DNA of 64,000 nt from the NCBI RefSeq assembly GCF_900105805.1, contig NZ_LT629788.1, positions 5,750,501 through 5,814,500 on the forward strand. Reading direction: 5' to 3'. The stretch comes from Pseudomonas moraviensis (GTDB lineage Bacteria > Pseudomonadota > Gammaproteobacteria > Pseudomonadales > Pseudomonadaceae). The stretch's first letter is position 1. Each line of letters opens with the position of its first letter. Below, piece by piece: positions 49,219 to 58,551 of the stretch. Under the pieces are notes generated by a model, which did no database searches, was not told where the DNA came from, and saw only the letters and a list, made by a program, of their open reading frames with translations. The translations under genes were made by a program, and so were the position numbers.

Positions 49219-49241
49219 AGCCCGCTGTTGCGGGCTTTTTT
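49219..49241 (+). terminator. Terminator after tRNA-Leu
   Basis: Stem agcccgc/gcgggct, loop tgtt, then six T. Confidence 0.88.
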
Positions 49242-49303
49242 GCAGGTGGAAGGTTACATTGACCCTAAAAGGGATCGGTCGTATACTTCCGCCCCAGCTT
49301 TGT

Positions 49304-49380
<77 letters not shown>

Positions 49381-49388
49381 GTTTAAGG

Positions 49389-49411
49389 AGCCCCTTTTAA
49401 GGGGCTTTTTG
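49389..49411 (+). terminator. Terminator after tRNA-fMet
   Basis: Stem agcccctt/aaggggct (49389-49396 with 49399-49406) with a T-run. Confidence 0.8.
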
Positions 49412-49455
49412 TTAGCTGGATACTTTCAACGCCGCTGTTCGACGGCGTTTCAAGG

Positions 49456-49478
49456 ATGGGCGTTATGCCCATTTTTTT
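49456..49478 (+). terminator. Terminator-like hairpin upstream of rimP
   Basis: Stem atgggc/gcccat (49456-49461 with 49467-49472) followed by seven T, 42 bases before rimP. A second hairpin (aacgccg/cggcgtt, 49428-49449) precedes it. Either a backup terminator for the tRNA or an attenuator of the rimP-nusA-infB operon. Confidence 0.7.
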
Positions 49479-49519
49479 ATTTTGCAAAGCATGCACATAT
49501 CATGCACTAGGGGGTTCAG

Positions 49520-49978
49520 GTGTCGAGCAAGCTAGAAGAGTTGCAGGCCTTGCTGGCCCCGGTGGTCGTGGCCCTGGGCTATGAATGCTGGGGTATCGAG
49601 TTTTCGGCTCAGGGTCGGCACTCGATGTTGCGCGTTTATATCGATAAAGAGGGTGGCGTGCTGGTGGACGACTGCGCCATTGTCAGCCGTCAGATCAGCG
49701 GTGTCCTGGATGTTGAAGATCCAATCTCCGTTGAATACACCCTTGAAGTTTCCTCGCCTGGCATGGAGCGCCCGCTGTTCACTCTTGAGCAGTTTGCCAA
49801 ATTTGCCGGTGAACAAGTGAAGATCAAGCTGCGCTCGCCTTTCGAAGGTCGACGCAACTTTCAGGGCCTTCTGCGCGGTGTAGAAGAGCAGGACGTCGTG
49901 GTGCAGGTAGAAGACCACGAGTTCCTGTTGCCGATCGATATGATCGACAAGGCCAACATTATTCCCAGTTTTGACTGA
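49520..49978 (+). CDS. rimP: Ribosome maturation factor RimP
   Basis: 152 residues, GTG start. Conserved LGYECWGIEFSAQGRHSMLR, DVEDPISVEYTLEVSSPGME and LRSPFEGRRNFQG. Needed for 30S assembly. First gene of the nusA operon. Confidence 0.96.
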   Translation: MSSKLEELQALLAPVVVALGYECWGIEFSAQGRHSMLRVYIDKEGGVLVDDCAIVSRQISGVLDVEDPISVEYTLEVSSPGMERPLFTLEQFAKFAGEQVKIKLRSPFEGRRNFQGLLRGVEEQDVVVQVEDHEFLLPIDMIDKANIIPSFD

Positions 49979-50025
49979 GACGCGGATCCCGCGGATCCAA
50001 TGGCTTGCGAAAGGCGAGGCGTACG

Positions 50026-51507
50026 ATGAGCAAAGAAGTACTGCTGGTTGTTGAGTCGGTATCCAATGAAAAGGGTGTACCGGCAAGCGTAATTTTTGAA
50101 GCGCTGGAGCTGGCTCTGGCCACTGCTACCAAAAAGCGTTTTGAAGACGAAGTGGACCTGCGTGTGGAAATCAACCGCCACACCGGTTCCTACGAAACCT
50201 TCCGTCGCTGGACGGTCGTCGAAGAGAATGATCTCGACGATCCGGCCATCGAGACCTGGCCTAGCAAGGTTGCCGAAACGCATCCTGGCGCCAAGGTCGG
50301 TGACGTCGTCGAAGAGAAAATCGAATCCATCGAGTTCGGCCGCATCGCTGCACAGACTGCCAAGCAGGTCATCGTGCAGAAAGTTCGCGAAGCCGAGCGC
50401 GCTCAAGTGGTCGACGCCTATCGCGAGCGCCTGGGGGAAATCATCTCCGGCACCGTGAAAAAAGTCACCCGCGACAACGTGATCGTCGATTTGGGCAACA
50501 ACGCTGAAGCGTTGCTGGCCCGCGAAGACATCATTTCTCGCGAAACCTTCCGTGTCGGCGTGCGCCTGCGTGCGCTGCTCAAGGAAATCCGCACCGAGAA
50601 CCGCGGCCCGCAGCTGATCCTGTCGCGTACCGCGCCGGAAATGCTGATCGAGCTGTTCCGTATCGAAGTGCCGGAAATCGCTGAAGGCCTCATCGAGGTC
50701 ATGGCCGCCTCCCGTGATCCGGGTTCGCGCGCCAAGATCGCCGTCCGTTCCAAGGACAAGCGCATTGATCCGCAAGGTGCCTGCATCGGTATGCGCGGTT
50801 CGCGCGTCCAGGCGGTATCGGGTGAGTTGGGCGGCGAGCGTGTTGATATCGTGCTGTGGGACGACAACCCGGCCCAGTTCGTGATCAACGCCATGTCCCC
50901 GGCCGAGGTTGCGGCAATTATCGTTGACGAAGATGCCCATGCCATGGACATCGCCGTTGGCGCAGACAATCTGGCTCAGGCCATCGGTCGCGGTGGTCAG
51001 AACGTGCGTCTGGCCAGCCAGTTGACTGGCTGGACCCTGAACGTGATGACCGAATCGGACATCCAGGCTAAGCAGCAAGCAGAAACCGGCGACATCCTGC
51101 GCAACTTCATCGACGAGCTGGAAGTCGACGAAGAGCTGGCTCAGGTGCTGGTAGATGAAGGCTTCACCAGCCTGGAAGAGATTGCCTACGTACCGGTGGA
51201 GGAGATGCTCAACATCGACGGCTTTGACGAGGACATCGTCAACGAGCTTCGTGCTCGCGCCAAGGATCGCTTGTTGACCAAAGCCATCGCTACTGAGGAA
51301 AAGCTGGCAGACGCCCATCCGGCCGAAGACCTGCTCTCGCTTGAGGGTATGGACAAGGATTTGGCGATGGAACTGGCGGTGCGCGGCGTAATTACCCGCG
51401 AAGACCTGGCCGAGCAGTCTATTGACGACCTGCTCGACATCGACGGCATTGACGATGATCGTGCCGGCAAGTTGATCATGGCCGCCCGAGCCCACTGGTT
51501 CGAGTAA
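50026..51507 (+). CDS. nusA: Transcription termination/antitermination factor NusA
   Basis: 493 residues from ATG 50026. N-terminal polymerase-binding domain, S1 domain (about 135-200), two KH domains (KDKRIDPQGACIGMRGSRV and AIGRGGQNVRLAS) and two C-terminal acidic helix-hairpin repeats (about 365-425 and 440-493). Full length. Confidence 0.98.
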   Translation: MSKEVLLVVESVSNEKGVPASVIFEALELALATATKKRFEDEVDLRVEINRHTGSYETFRRWTVVEENDLDDPAIETWPSKVAETHPGAKVGDVVEEKIESIEFGRIAAQTAKQVIVQKVREAERAQVVDAYRERLGEIISGTVKKVTRDNVIVDLGNNAEALLAREDIISRETFRVGVRLRALLKEIRTENRGPQLILSRTAPEMLIELFRIEVPEIAEGLIEVMAASRDPGSRAKIAVRSKDKRIDPQGACIGMRGSRVQAVSGELGGERVDIVLWDDNPAQFVINAMSPAEVAAIIVDEDAHAMDIAVGADNLAQAIGRGGQNVRLASQLTGWTLNVMTESDIQAKQQAETGDILRNFIDELEVDEELAQVLVDEGFTSLEEIAYVPVEEMLNIDGFDEDIVNELRARAKDRLLTKAIATEEKLADAHPAEDLLSLEGMDKDLAMELAVRGVITREDLAEQSIDDLLDIDGIDDDRAGKLIMAARAHWFE

Positions 51508-51534
51508 TTAGGCGCGGCCTGAGGAGAGAAGTGC

Positions 51535-54066
51535 ATGACGCAAGTCACGGTGAAACAACTGGCCGATGAGGTCAAAACACCGGTAGAGCGCCTGTTGCAG
51601 CAGATGCGTGAGGCAGGTCTGCCGCACACCGCCGCCGACGAAAATGTGACTGACAGTGAGAAGCAATCCCTGCTGACTCACTTGAAGAGCAGTCACAAGG
51701 CGAAAGTGGAAGAACCACGCAAGATCACGCTGCAGCGTAAAACCACCAGCACCCTGCGTGTGGCTGGTAGCAAGAGCATCAGCGTTGAAGTTCGCAAGAA
51801 GAAAGTTTTCGTACAGCGTAGCCCGGAAGAAATCGAAGCCGAGCGCAAGCGTGAACTGGATGAGCGCCGCGCAGTAGAAAATGCTGCCCGTCAGAAGGCT
51901 GAAGAAGAAGCCAAGCAACGCGCCGAAGAAGAAGCGCGTCGCCAGCCTGCTGCTGCGCAAACCGCTGCCAGCGACGCCGTCGCGGCGCCGGCTGCCGCTG
52001 CCGAACCTGTTCGCGAAAGCGCACCGGTGGTGGCTGCTGCTCCTGCTCCTTCGGCTGACGTTCGCAACAAGCAGAACGAACAGCGCCGTCCGGACAAGCC
52101 ACGTGCCGACGACAACAATCGTCGCAGCGGTGGCGGTGATGGCGAGCGCAAAAACGCTCCGCATCGCGCATCGGTCAAGGAAAAAGCTCCGGCGCCACGT
52201 GTGGCACCACGCACTACCGACGAAGAAAGCGATGGCTTCCGTCGTGGTGGTCGCGGCAAGGCCAAGCTGAAGAAGCGCAACGCCCACGGTTTCCAGAGCC
52301 CTACCGGCCCTGTCGTGCGTGATGTGCAGATCGGCGAGACCATCACGGTTGGCGATCTGGCCAACCAGATGTCGGTCAAGGCTGCTGAAATCATCAAGTT
52401 CATGTTCAAACTGGGTACCCCAGCGACCATCAACCAGGTGCTTGATCAGGAAACTGCTCAACTGGTAGCCGAAGAACTGGGCCACAAAGTGACCCTGGTC
52501 AGCGACACCGCCCTGGAAGATTCCCTGGCCGAGTCCCTGAAGTTTGAAGGTGAGTCGTTCTCCCGTGCTCCAGTCGTGACCGTAATGGGCCACGTTGACC
52601 ACGGTAAGACTTCCCTGCTCGACTACATCCGTCGTGCCAAGGTAGCTGCTGGCGAAGCCGGCGGTATCACCCAGCACATCGGTGCGTACCACGTTGAGAC
52701 TGATCGCGGCATGGTCACTTTCCTCGACACCCCGGGTCACGCCGCGTTTACCGCAATGCGTGCCCGTGGTGCCAAGGCGACCGACATCGTGATCCTCGTG
52801 GTTGCGGCGGACGACGGCGTGATGCCGCAAACCATCGAAGCCGTTCAGCATGCTCAGGCAGCTGGCGTGCCGCTGGTGGTCGCAGTGAACAAGATCGACA
52901 AGCCGGGCGCCGATCTCGATCGCATCCGCAGCGAGCTGTCGGTTCACGGCGTGACTTCCGAAGACTGGGGTGGCGACACACCATTCGTTCCGGTTTCGGC
53001 GAAGATGGGTACTGGCGTGGACGAGCTGCTTGAAGCCGTTCTGCTGCAGGCCGAAGTTCTCGAGCTGAAAGCTACTCCATCGGCTCCTGGCCGTGGTGTG
53101 GTGGTTGAATCGCGTCTCGACAAGGGCCGTGGCCCGGTGGCAACCGTGCTGGTTCAGGACGGTACGCTGCGTCAAGGCGATATGGTTCTGGTCGGTTCGA
53201 ACTACGGCCGTGTACGTGCCATGCTCGACGAGAACGGCAAGCCGATCAAGGAAGCCGGCCCTTCCATCCCTGTCGAGATCCTCGGCCTGGACGGTACCCC
53301 GGACGCTGGCGACGAGATGAGCGTGGTTGCCGACGAGAAGAAAGCCCGTGAAGTGGCTCTGTTCCGTCAAGGCAAGTTCCGCGAAGTCAAACTGGCTCGC
53401 GCTCACGCCGGCAAGCTGGAAAACATCTTCGAAAACATGGGTCAGGCCGAGAAGAAGACGCTCAACATCGTCCTCAAGTCCGACGTCCGTGGTTCGCTGG
53501 AAGCGTTGAACGGTGCCTTGAATGGCCTGGGCAACGATGAAGTGCAAGTGCGCGTCGTGGGTGGCGGTGTCGGTGGTATCACCGAGTCCGACGCCAACCT
53601 GGCACTGGCTTCCAACGCTGTACTGTTCGGCTTCAACGTGCGTGCCGATGCTGGCGCTCGCAAGATCGTCGAGCAGGAAGGTCTGGATATGCGTTACTAC
53701 AACGTGATCTACGACATCATCGAAGACGTCAAGAAAGCCCTGACCGGTATGCTCGGCAGCGATGTTCGCGAGAACATCCTGGGTGTGGCCGAAGTGCGTG
53801 ACGTGTTCCGTTCGCCGAAGTTTGGCGCGATCGCCGGTTGCATGGTGATTGAAGGTGTCGTGCACCGTAACCGTCCGATCCGTGTACTGCGTGAAGACAT
53901 CGTTATCTTCGAAGGCGAGCTGGAATCCCTGCGCCGCTTCAAGGATGACGCTTCCGAAGTACGTGCCGGCATGGAATGCGGTATCGGCGTGAAGAGCTAC
54001 AACGACGTCAAAGTCGGCGACAAGATCGAAGTCTTCGAGAAGGTTCAGGTTGCTCGCAGCCTCTGA
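51535..54066 (+). CDS. infB: Translation initiation factor IF-2
   Basis: 843 residues. Long basic/acidic low-complexity N-terminal region (about 90-250), then the G domain with GHVDHGKTS, DTPGHAAF and NKIDKPGAD, and C-terminal domains that bind fMet-tRNA. Brings initiator tRNA to the 30S subunit. 27 bases after nusA. Confidence 0.98.
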   Translation: MTQVTVKQLADEVKTPVERLLQQMREAGLPHTAADENVTDSEKQSLLTHLKSSHKAKVEEPRKITLQRKTTSTLRVAGSKSISVEVRKKKVFVQRSPEEIEAERKRELDERRAVENAARQKAEEEAKQRAEEEARRQPAAAQTAASDAVAAPAAAAEPVRESAPVVAAAPAPSADVRNKQNEQRRPDKPRADDNNRRSGGGDGERKNAPHRASVKEKAPAPRVAPRTTDEESDGFRRGGRGKAKLKKRNAHGFQSPTGPVVRDVQIGETITVGDLANQMSVKAAEIIKFMFKLGTPATINQVLDQETAQLVAEELGHKVTLVSDTALEDSLAESLKFEGESFSRAPVVTVMGHVDHGKTSLLDYIRRAKVAAGEAGGITQHIGAYHVETDRGMVTFLDTPGHAAFTAMRARGAKATDIVILVVAADDGVMPQTIEAVQHAQAAGVPLVVAVNKIDKPGADLDRIRSELSVHGVTSEDWGGDTPFVPVSAKMGTGVDELLEAVLLQAEVLELKATPSAPGRGVVVESRLDKGRGPVATVLVQDGTLRQGDMVLVGSNYGRVRAMLDENGKPIKEAGPSIPVEILGLDGTPDAGDEMSVVADEKKAREVALFRQGKFREVKLARAHAGKLENIFENMGQAEKKTLNIVLKSDVRGSLEALNGALNGLGNDEVQVRVVGGGVGGITESDANLALASNAVLFGFNVRADAGARKIVEQEGLDMRYYNVIYDIIEDVKKALTGMLGSDVRENILGVAEVRDVFRSPKFGAIAGCMVIEGVVHRNRPIRVLREDIVIFEGELESLRRFKDDASEVRAGMECGIGVKSYNDVKVGDKIEVFEKVQVARSL

Positions 54067-54138
54067 CTCGCGCACTTCAAGGGCCACGATGGGCCGTAGC
54101 ATGCAAATGCACGGCCCAGCGTCCGGACTCTAAACGCA

Positions 54139-54172
54139 ACGCCCGGTCTGGCTTTTGTCAGGCCGGGCGTTT
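54139..54172 (+). terminator. Hairpin between infB and rbfA
   Basis: Stem acgcccgg/ccgggcgt (54139-54146 with 54163-54170), weak T-run; probably a partial terminator or processing site, as the operon continues. Confidence 0.5.
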
Positions 54173-54225
54173 GCCGCTTTCAGACCTTGCGGGTTTCACC
54201 GCTGGGCAGTAACAGGTAACAAATC

Positions 54226-54627
54226 ATGGCAAAAGAATACAGCCGTACCCAACGTATCGGCGATCAGATGCAGCGCGAGCTGGCGCAACTGATCCGTCGC
54301 GAAGTCAAAGACCCGCGCGTCGGCCTGGTCACCATCACTGCTGTGGAAGTGTCCCGTGACGTCGGTCACGCGAAGATTTTCATCACCGTGATGGGTCAGG
54401 ACAACGCTGAAGACATCGCGCAAAGCATCAAGGTGCTCAATGCCGCCGCAGGTTTCCTGCGCATGCAACTGGCCCGCGAAATGAAGCTGCGCAGTGTGCC
54501 GCAACTGCACTTCCACTACGACGAATCTGTCGTGCGTGGTGCGCACCTGTCGGCACTGATCGAGCGGGCCGTGGCTGAAGACAATCAGCACGTTGCCGCT
54601 CCAGCACCTGAAGACACCAAGGAGTAA
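54226..54627 (+). CDS. rbfA: Ribosome-binding factor A
   Basis: 133 residues, KH-like fold with RTQRIGDQMQRELAQLIRRE, KDPRVGLVTITAVEVSRD and LHFHYDESV. 16S rRNA maturation and cold adaptation. truB follows after 4 bases. Confidence 0.97.
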   Translation: MAKEYSRTQRIGDQMQRELAQLIRREVKDPRVGLVTITAVEVSRDVGHAKIFITVMGQDNAEDIAQSIKVLNAAAGFLRMQLAREMKLRSVPQLHFHYDESVVRGAHLSALIERAVAEDNQHVAAPAPEDTKE

Positions 54628-54631
54628 TTCG

Positions 54632-55549
54632 GTGGCTCAGGTCAAACGTATCCGTCGTAACGTCAGCGGCATCATCCTGCTCGACAAGCCGTTGGGTTTC
54701 ACTTCCAACGCCGCGTTGCAGAAGGTGCGCTGGCTGCTCAATGCCGAGAAGGCCGGGCACACCGGCAGCCTCGACCCGCTGGCCACCGGCGTGTTGCCGC
54801 TGTGCTTCGGCGAGGCGACCAAGTTCTCGCAGTACCTGCTCGATTCCGACAAGGGCTATGAAACCCTGGCGCAACTCGGCAAGACCACCACCACGGCCGA
54901 TGCCGAAGGCGAGGTTTTGCAGGAGCGTCCGGTGACCGTTGGTCGCGCCGATGTCGAAGCGGTTCTGCCGAAATTTCGCGGGCAAATCAGTCAGATACCG
55001 CCGATGTACTCGGCGCTCAAGCGTGATGGCCAGCCGCTGTACAAACTGGCACGTGCAGGCGAAGTAGTGGAGCGCGAACCGCGTTCTGTTACTATTGCGC
55101 GCTTGGAATTGCTGGCCTTCGAAGGCGATACTGCGCGGCTTGCGGTGGACTGCAGTAAGGGCACCTATATTCGTACCCTGGTGGAGGATATCGGTGAGCA
55201 ACTCGGTTGTGGTGCGTACGTCGCAGAATTGCGCCGGACCCAGGCCGGGCCTTTCACCCTCGCGCAGACCGTGACCCTCGAAGAGCTGGAAGCGGTACAT
55301 GCCGAAGGTGGCAACGAAGCGGTCGACCGTTTCCTGATGCCTTCGGACAGCGGCCTGCAGGATTGGCCGTTGCTGCACTTCTCCGAGGCGAGCGCGTTCT
55401 ACTGGCTCAACGGCCAGCCGGTGCGTGCCCCGGATGCGCCGAAGTTCGGCATGGTGCGAGTACAGGATCACAATGGTCGCTTCATCGGTATCGGTGAAGT
55501 GAGCGAAGACGGGCGCATCGCGCCGCGTCGCTTGATTCGGTCAGAATGA
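54632..55549 (+). CDS. truB: tRNA pseudouridine(55) synthase
   Basis: 305 residues from GTG 54632, with AAGGAG 8 bases upstream. Catalytic Asp48 in GHTGSLDPLATGVLP, plus IPPMYSALKRDG and a C-terminal PUA-like domain. Makes psi-55 in the T-loop of tRNAs. Confidence 0.97.
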   Translation: MAQVKRIRRNVSGIILLDKPLGFTSNAALQKVRWLLNAEKAGHTGSLDPLATGVLPLCFGEATKFSQYLLDSDKGYETLAQLGKTTTTADAEGEVLQERPVTVGRADVEAVLPKFRGQISQIPPMYSALKRDGQPLYKLARAGEVVEREPRSVTIARLELLAFEGDTARLAVDCSKGTYIRTLVEDIGEQLGCGAYVAELRRTQAGPFTLAQTVTLEELEAVHAEGGNEAVDRFLMPSDSGLQDWPLLHFSEASAFYWLNGQPVRAPDAPKFGMVRVQDHNGRFIGIGEVSEDGRIAPRRLIRSE

Positions 55550-55623
55550 CCGGAACCGGTCTGCGTCAAGCGGGCCGGCGAGTGTGGCTGTTAACAGGCA
55601 TGGTCACTACTCATTTATAGATA

Positions 55624-55667
55624 CAGGGATTTGTCCCTGGCCTGTTGAAGCTGTTTCCCTGAAACAG
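55624..55667 (+). promoter_or_regulatory. Tandem hairpins in the rpsO leader
   Basis: caggga/tccctg (55624-55629 with 55634-55639) and ctgtttc/gaaacag (55651-55657 with 55661-55667), ending 25 bases before rpsO. S15 is known to control its own mRNA through a structured leader; these may form it. Confidence 0.45.
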
Positions 55668-55692
55668 TTTCCTGATAAGGAAGGATTGCCTC

Positions 55693-55962
55693 ATGGCTCT
55701 CGACGTTCAAGAAAAAGCTCAAATCGTTGCTGACTACCAGCAAGCTGTTGGTGACACTGGTTCGCCAGAAGTGCAGGTTGCACTGCTGACCGCCAACATC
55801 AACAAACTGCAAGGTCACTTCAAGGCCAACGGTAAAGATCACCACTCCCGTCGTGGTCTGATCCGCATGGTTAACCAGCGTCGCAAGCTGCTGGACTACC
55901 TGAAAGGCAAGGACGTGAGCCGGTACGCCGCTCTGATCGCTCGCCTGGGTCTGCGTCGCTAA
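55693..55962 (+). CDS. rpsO: 30S ribosomal protein S15
   Basis: 89 residues, normal length. Conserved DTGSPEVQVALLTANINKLQ and HSRRGLIRMVNQRRKLLDYL. Binds the central domain of 16S rRNA. AAGGAAGGA upstream. Confidence 0.99.
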   Translation: MALDVQEKAQIVADYQQAVGDTGSPEVQVALLTANINKLQGHFKANGKDHHSRRGLIRMVNQRRKLLDYLKGKDVSRYAALIARLGLRR

Positions 55963-55995
55963 TCAGCGATTGCGCTATGAGGTTGGTGGTCTGTC

Positions 55996-56022
55996 GGGCG
56001 TCAGCGGTTTTCCGCTGGCGCC
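55996..56022 (+). other. Hairpin in the rpsO-pnp gap
   Basis: Stem cagcgg/ccgctg (56002-56007 with 56012-56017) extended by flanking ggcg/gcgcc. The E. coli pnp leader holds an RNase III site in a comparable hairpin that mediates autocontrol; the same is possible here. Confidence 0.45.
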
Positions 56023-56166
56023 TTGCAGGCTCCCAGCCTCAAGTTTTATCTGCAGCATGGCTTTACCTGTAGCACCCGGACAATTGCCATCGGGCCGATT
56101 CCCGAGATTGCCCAAGAATTCGCAAGAAACCGTTTCCCCCAAGAGCCACAAAGAAGGTAGGACACC

Positions 56167-58272
56167 GTGAACCCGGTAATCAAAAAATTCCAGTTCGGTC
56201 AATCGACCGTTACCCTCGAGACTGGCCGTATCGCCCGTCAGGCCTCCGGCGCAGTATTGGTCACCGTTGACGACGACGTCAGCGTGTTGGTGACTGTCGT
56301 CGGTGCAAAGCAAGCCGATCCGGGCAAGGGTTTCTTCCCTCTGTCCGTTCACTACCAGGAAAAGACTTACGCTGCCGGTAAGATCCCTGGCGGTTTCTTC
56401 AAGCGTGAAGGCCGTCCTTCCGAGAAAGAAACCCTGACTTCCCGACTGATCGACCGTCCGATCCGTCCGCTGTTTCCAGAAGGCTTCATGAACGAAGTGC
56501 AGGTTGTCTGCACCGTCGTTTCCACCAGCAAGAAGACCGATCCGGACATCGCTGCGATGATCGGTACCTCGGCTGCCCTGGCCATTTCCGGCATTCCATT
56601 CGATGGCCCGATCGGCGCCGCTCGCGTGGCTTTCCACGAAAGCACCGGCTACCTGCTGAACCCGACTTATGAACAGCAAGCCGCTTCGAGCCTGGACATG
56701 GTCGTTGCCGGTACTTCCGACGCCGTGCTGATGGTTGAATCGGAAGCCAAAGAGCTGACCGAAGACCAGATGCTGGGCGCGGTACTGTTCGCTCACGACG
56801 AATTCCAGGTTGTGATCAACGCAGTCAAGGAACTGGCTGCCGAAGCCGCCAAGCCAACCTGGAACTGGGCTCCACAGCCTGAAGCCACCGAGTTGCTGGG
56901 CGCGATCCGTGCCGAGTTCGGCGAAGCGATCTCCCAGGCTTACACCATCACCGTCAAGGCCGACCGCTACGCGCGTCTGGGCGAGTTGCGTGACCAAGTG
57001 GTTGCCAAGCTGTCCGGTGAAGAAGGCCAGCCTAGCGCTGCTGAAGTCAAGGCAGCCTTCGGCGAAATCGAGTACCGCACCGTTCGCGAAAACATCGTCA
57101 ACGGCAAGCCACGTATCGACGGCCGCGACACCCGCACCGTACGTCCGCTGAACATCGAAGTCGGCGTTCTGCCGAAGACTCACGGTTCGGCGCTGTTCAC
57201 CCGTGGTGAAACCCAGGCACTGGTTGTGGCAACACTGGGCACCGCCCGTGACGCGCAACTGCTGGACACCCTGGAAGGCGAAAAGAAAGACCCGTTCATG
57301 CTGCACTACAACTTCCCGCCGTTCTCGGTAGGCGAGTGTGGTCGCATGGGTGGCGCCGGTCGTCGCGAAATCGGTCACGGCCGTCTGGCCCGTCGTTCGG
57401 TTTCGGCCATGCTGCCAGCCGCTGACGTGTTCCCGTACACCATCCGCGTGGTGTCGGAAATCACCGAATCCAACGGTTCGAGCTCGATGGCTTCCGTGTG
57501 CGGCGCTTCCCTCGCGCTGATGGACGCCGGTGTACCGATGAAAGCACCGGTGGCCGGTATCGCCATGGGTCTGGTTAAAGAAGGCGAGAAGTTCGCCGTC
57601 CTGACCGACATCCTCGGCGACGAAGATCACTTGGGCGACATGGACTTCAAGGTAGCGGGTACCGCCAAAGGCGTGACCGCGCTGCAGATGGACATCAAGA
57701 TCAAGGGCATCACCGAAGAGATCATGGAAATCGCTCTGGGCCAGGCCCTTGAAGCGCGCCTGAACATCCTCGGCCAGATGAACCAGATCATTGGCCAGTC
57801 GCGTACCGAGCTGTCGGCCAACGCTCCGACCATGATCGCGATGAAGATCGACACCGACAAGATCCGTGACGTTATCGGTAAAGGTGGCGCGACCATCCGT
57901 GCGATCTGCGAGGAAACCAAGGCTTCGATCGATATCGAAGACGACGGTTCGATCAAGATCTTCGGCGAAACCAAGGATGCCGCAGAAGCCGCGCGTCAGC
58001 GCGTTCTGAGCATCACGGCAGAAGCCGAGATCGGCAAGATCTATGTCGGCAAGGTTGAGCGCATCGTCGACTTCGGCGCATTCGTCAACATCCTGCCGGG
58101 CAAGGACGGTCTGGTGCACATCTCGATGCTGAGCGACGCTCGCGTAGAGAAAGTCACCGACATCCTCAAAGAAGGCCAGGAAGTCGAAGTGCTGGTTCTG
58201 GACGTGGACAACCGCGGCCGTATCAAGCTGTCCATCAAAGACGTGGCAGCTGCCAAGGCTTCGGGCGTTTAA
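56167..58272 (+). CDS. pnp: Polyribonucleotide nucleotidyltransferase (PNPase)
   Basis: 701 residues, GTG start with AGGTAGGA upstream. Two RNase PH domains, KH domain (DVIGKGGATIRAICEETKA) and C-terminal S1 domain (KIYVGKVERIVDFGAFVNIL). Phosphorolytic 3'-5' RNA decay, part of the degradosome. Confidence 0.98.
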   Translation: MNPVIKKFQFGQSTVTLETGRIARQASGAVLVTVDDDVSVLVTVVGAKQADPGKGFFPLSVHYQEKTYAAGKIPGGFFKREGRPSEKETLTSRLIDRPIRPLFPEGFMNEVQVVCTVVSTSKKTDPDIAAMIGTSAALAISGIPFDGPIGAARVAFHESTGYLLNPTYEQQAASSLDMVVAGTSDAVLMVESEAKELTEDQMLGAVLFAHDEFQVVINAVKELAAEAAKPTWNWAPQPEATELLGAIRAEFGEAISQAYTITVKADRYARLGELRDQVVAKLSGEEGQPSAAEVKAAFGEIEYRTVRENIVNGKPRIDGRDTRTVRPLNIEVGVLPKTHGSALFTRGETQALVVATLGTARDAQLLDTLEGEKKDPFMLHYNFPPFSVGECGRMGGAGRREIGHGRLARRSVSAMLPAADVFPYTIRVVSEITESNGSSSMASVCGASLALMDAGVPMKAPVAGIAMGLVKEGEKFAVLTDILGDEDHLGDMDFKVAGTAKGVTALQMDIKIKGITEEIMEIALGQALEARLNILGQMNQIIGQSRTELSANAPTMIAMKIDTDKIRDVIGKGGATIRAICEETKASIDIEDDGSIKIFGETKDAAEAARQRVLSITAEAEIGKIYVGKVERIVDFGAFVNILPGKDGLVHISMLSDARVEKVTDILKEGQEVEVLVLDVDNRGRIKLSIKDVAAAKASGV

Positions 58273-58299
58273 TCACCCCAACGCTTTAGCGCAATGAAG

Positions 58300-58335
58300 A
58301 TGCCCCCGCCGTGCAAACGGCGGGGGCATTTTTTT
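58300..58335 (+). terminator. Terminator of pnp
   Basis: 13-bp stem (58300-58312 with 58317-58329, loop gcaa) followed by seven T. Confidence 0.95.
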
Positions 58336-58352
58336 GCCTTGAATAAAGAGCA

Positions 58353-58433
58353 AAAGATCGCAGCCTGCGGCAGCTCCCACAGAAGCGGTTTGATAATCCG
58401 ATTATGTGGGAGCTGCCGCAGGCTGCGATCTTT
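58353..58433. repeat. REPIN downstream of pnp
   Basis: 29-bp perfect inverted repeat (58353-58381 with 58405-58433) of the GATCGCAGCCTGCGGCAGCT family around 23 bases. A different REP sequence class from the 26071-26186 element. Confidence 0.9.
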
Positions 58434-58468
58434 GCTTTTGTGAAAACCGATGCTAGGTTTAGCCCATC

Positions 58469-58544
58469 GCCCGTGTAGCTCAGCCGGTAGAGCAGCGCAC
58501 TCGTAACGCGAAGGTCGCAGGTTCGATTCCTGTCTCGGGCACCA
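58469..58544 (+). tRNA. tRNA-Thr (CGT)
   Basis: 76 bases with encoded CCA. Acceptor gcccgtg/ctcgggc, D-arm tagctcagccggtagagca, anticodon CGT, T-arm with ggttcgattcc. The anticodon stem is imperfect by simple pairing. It stands alone, 8 bases from the convergent exported-protein gene. Confidence 0.93.
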
Positions 58545-58551
58545 TCCTCGT

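Noticed and set aside
51508..54102. 864-residue minus-strand frame opposite infB
   Set aside because: Antisense shadow of infB, without start signal or recognisable domains.
55975..58119. 714-residue minus-strand frame opposite pnp
   Set aside because: Antisense shadow of pnp.
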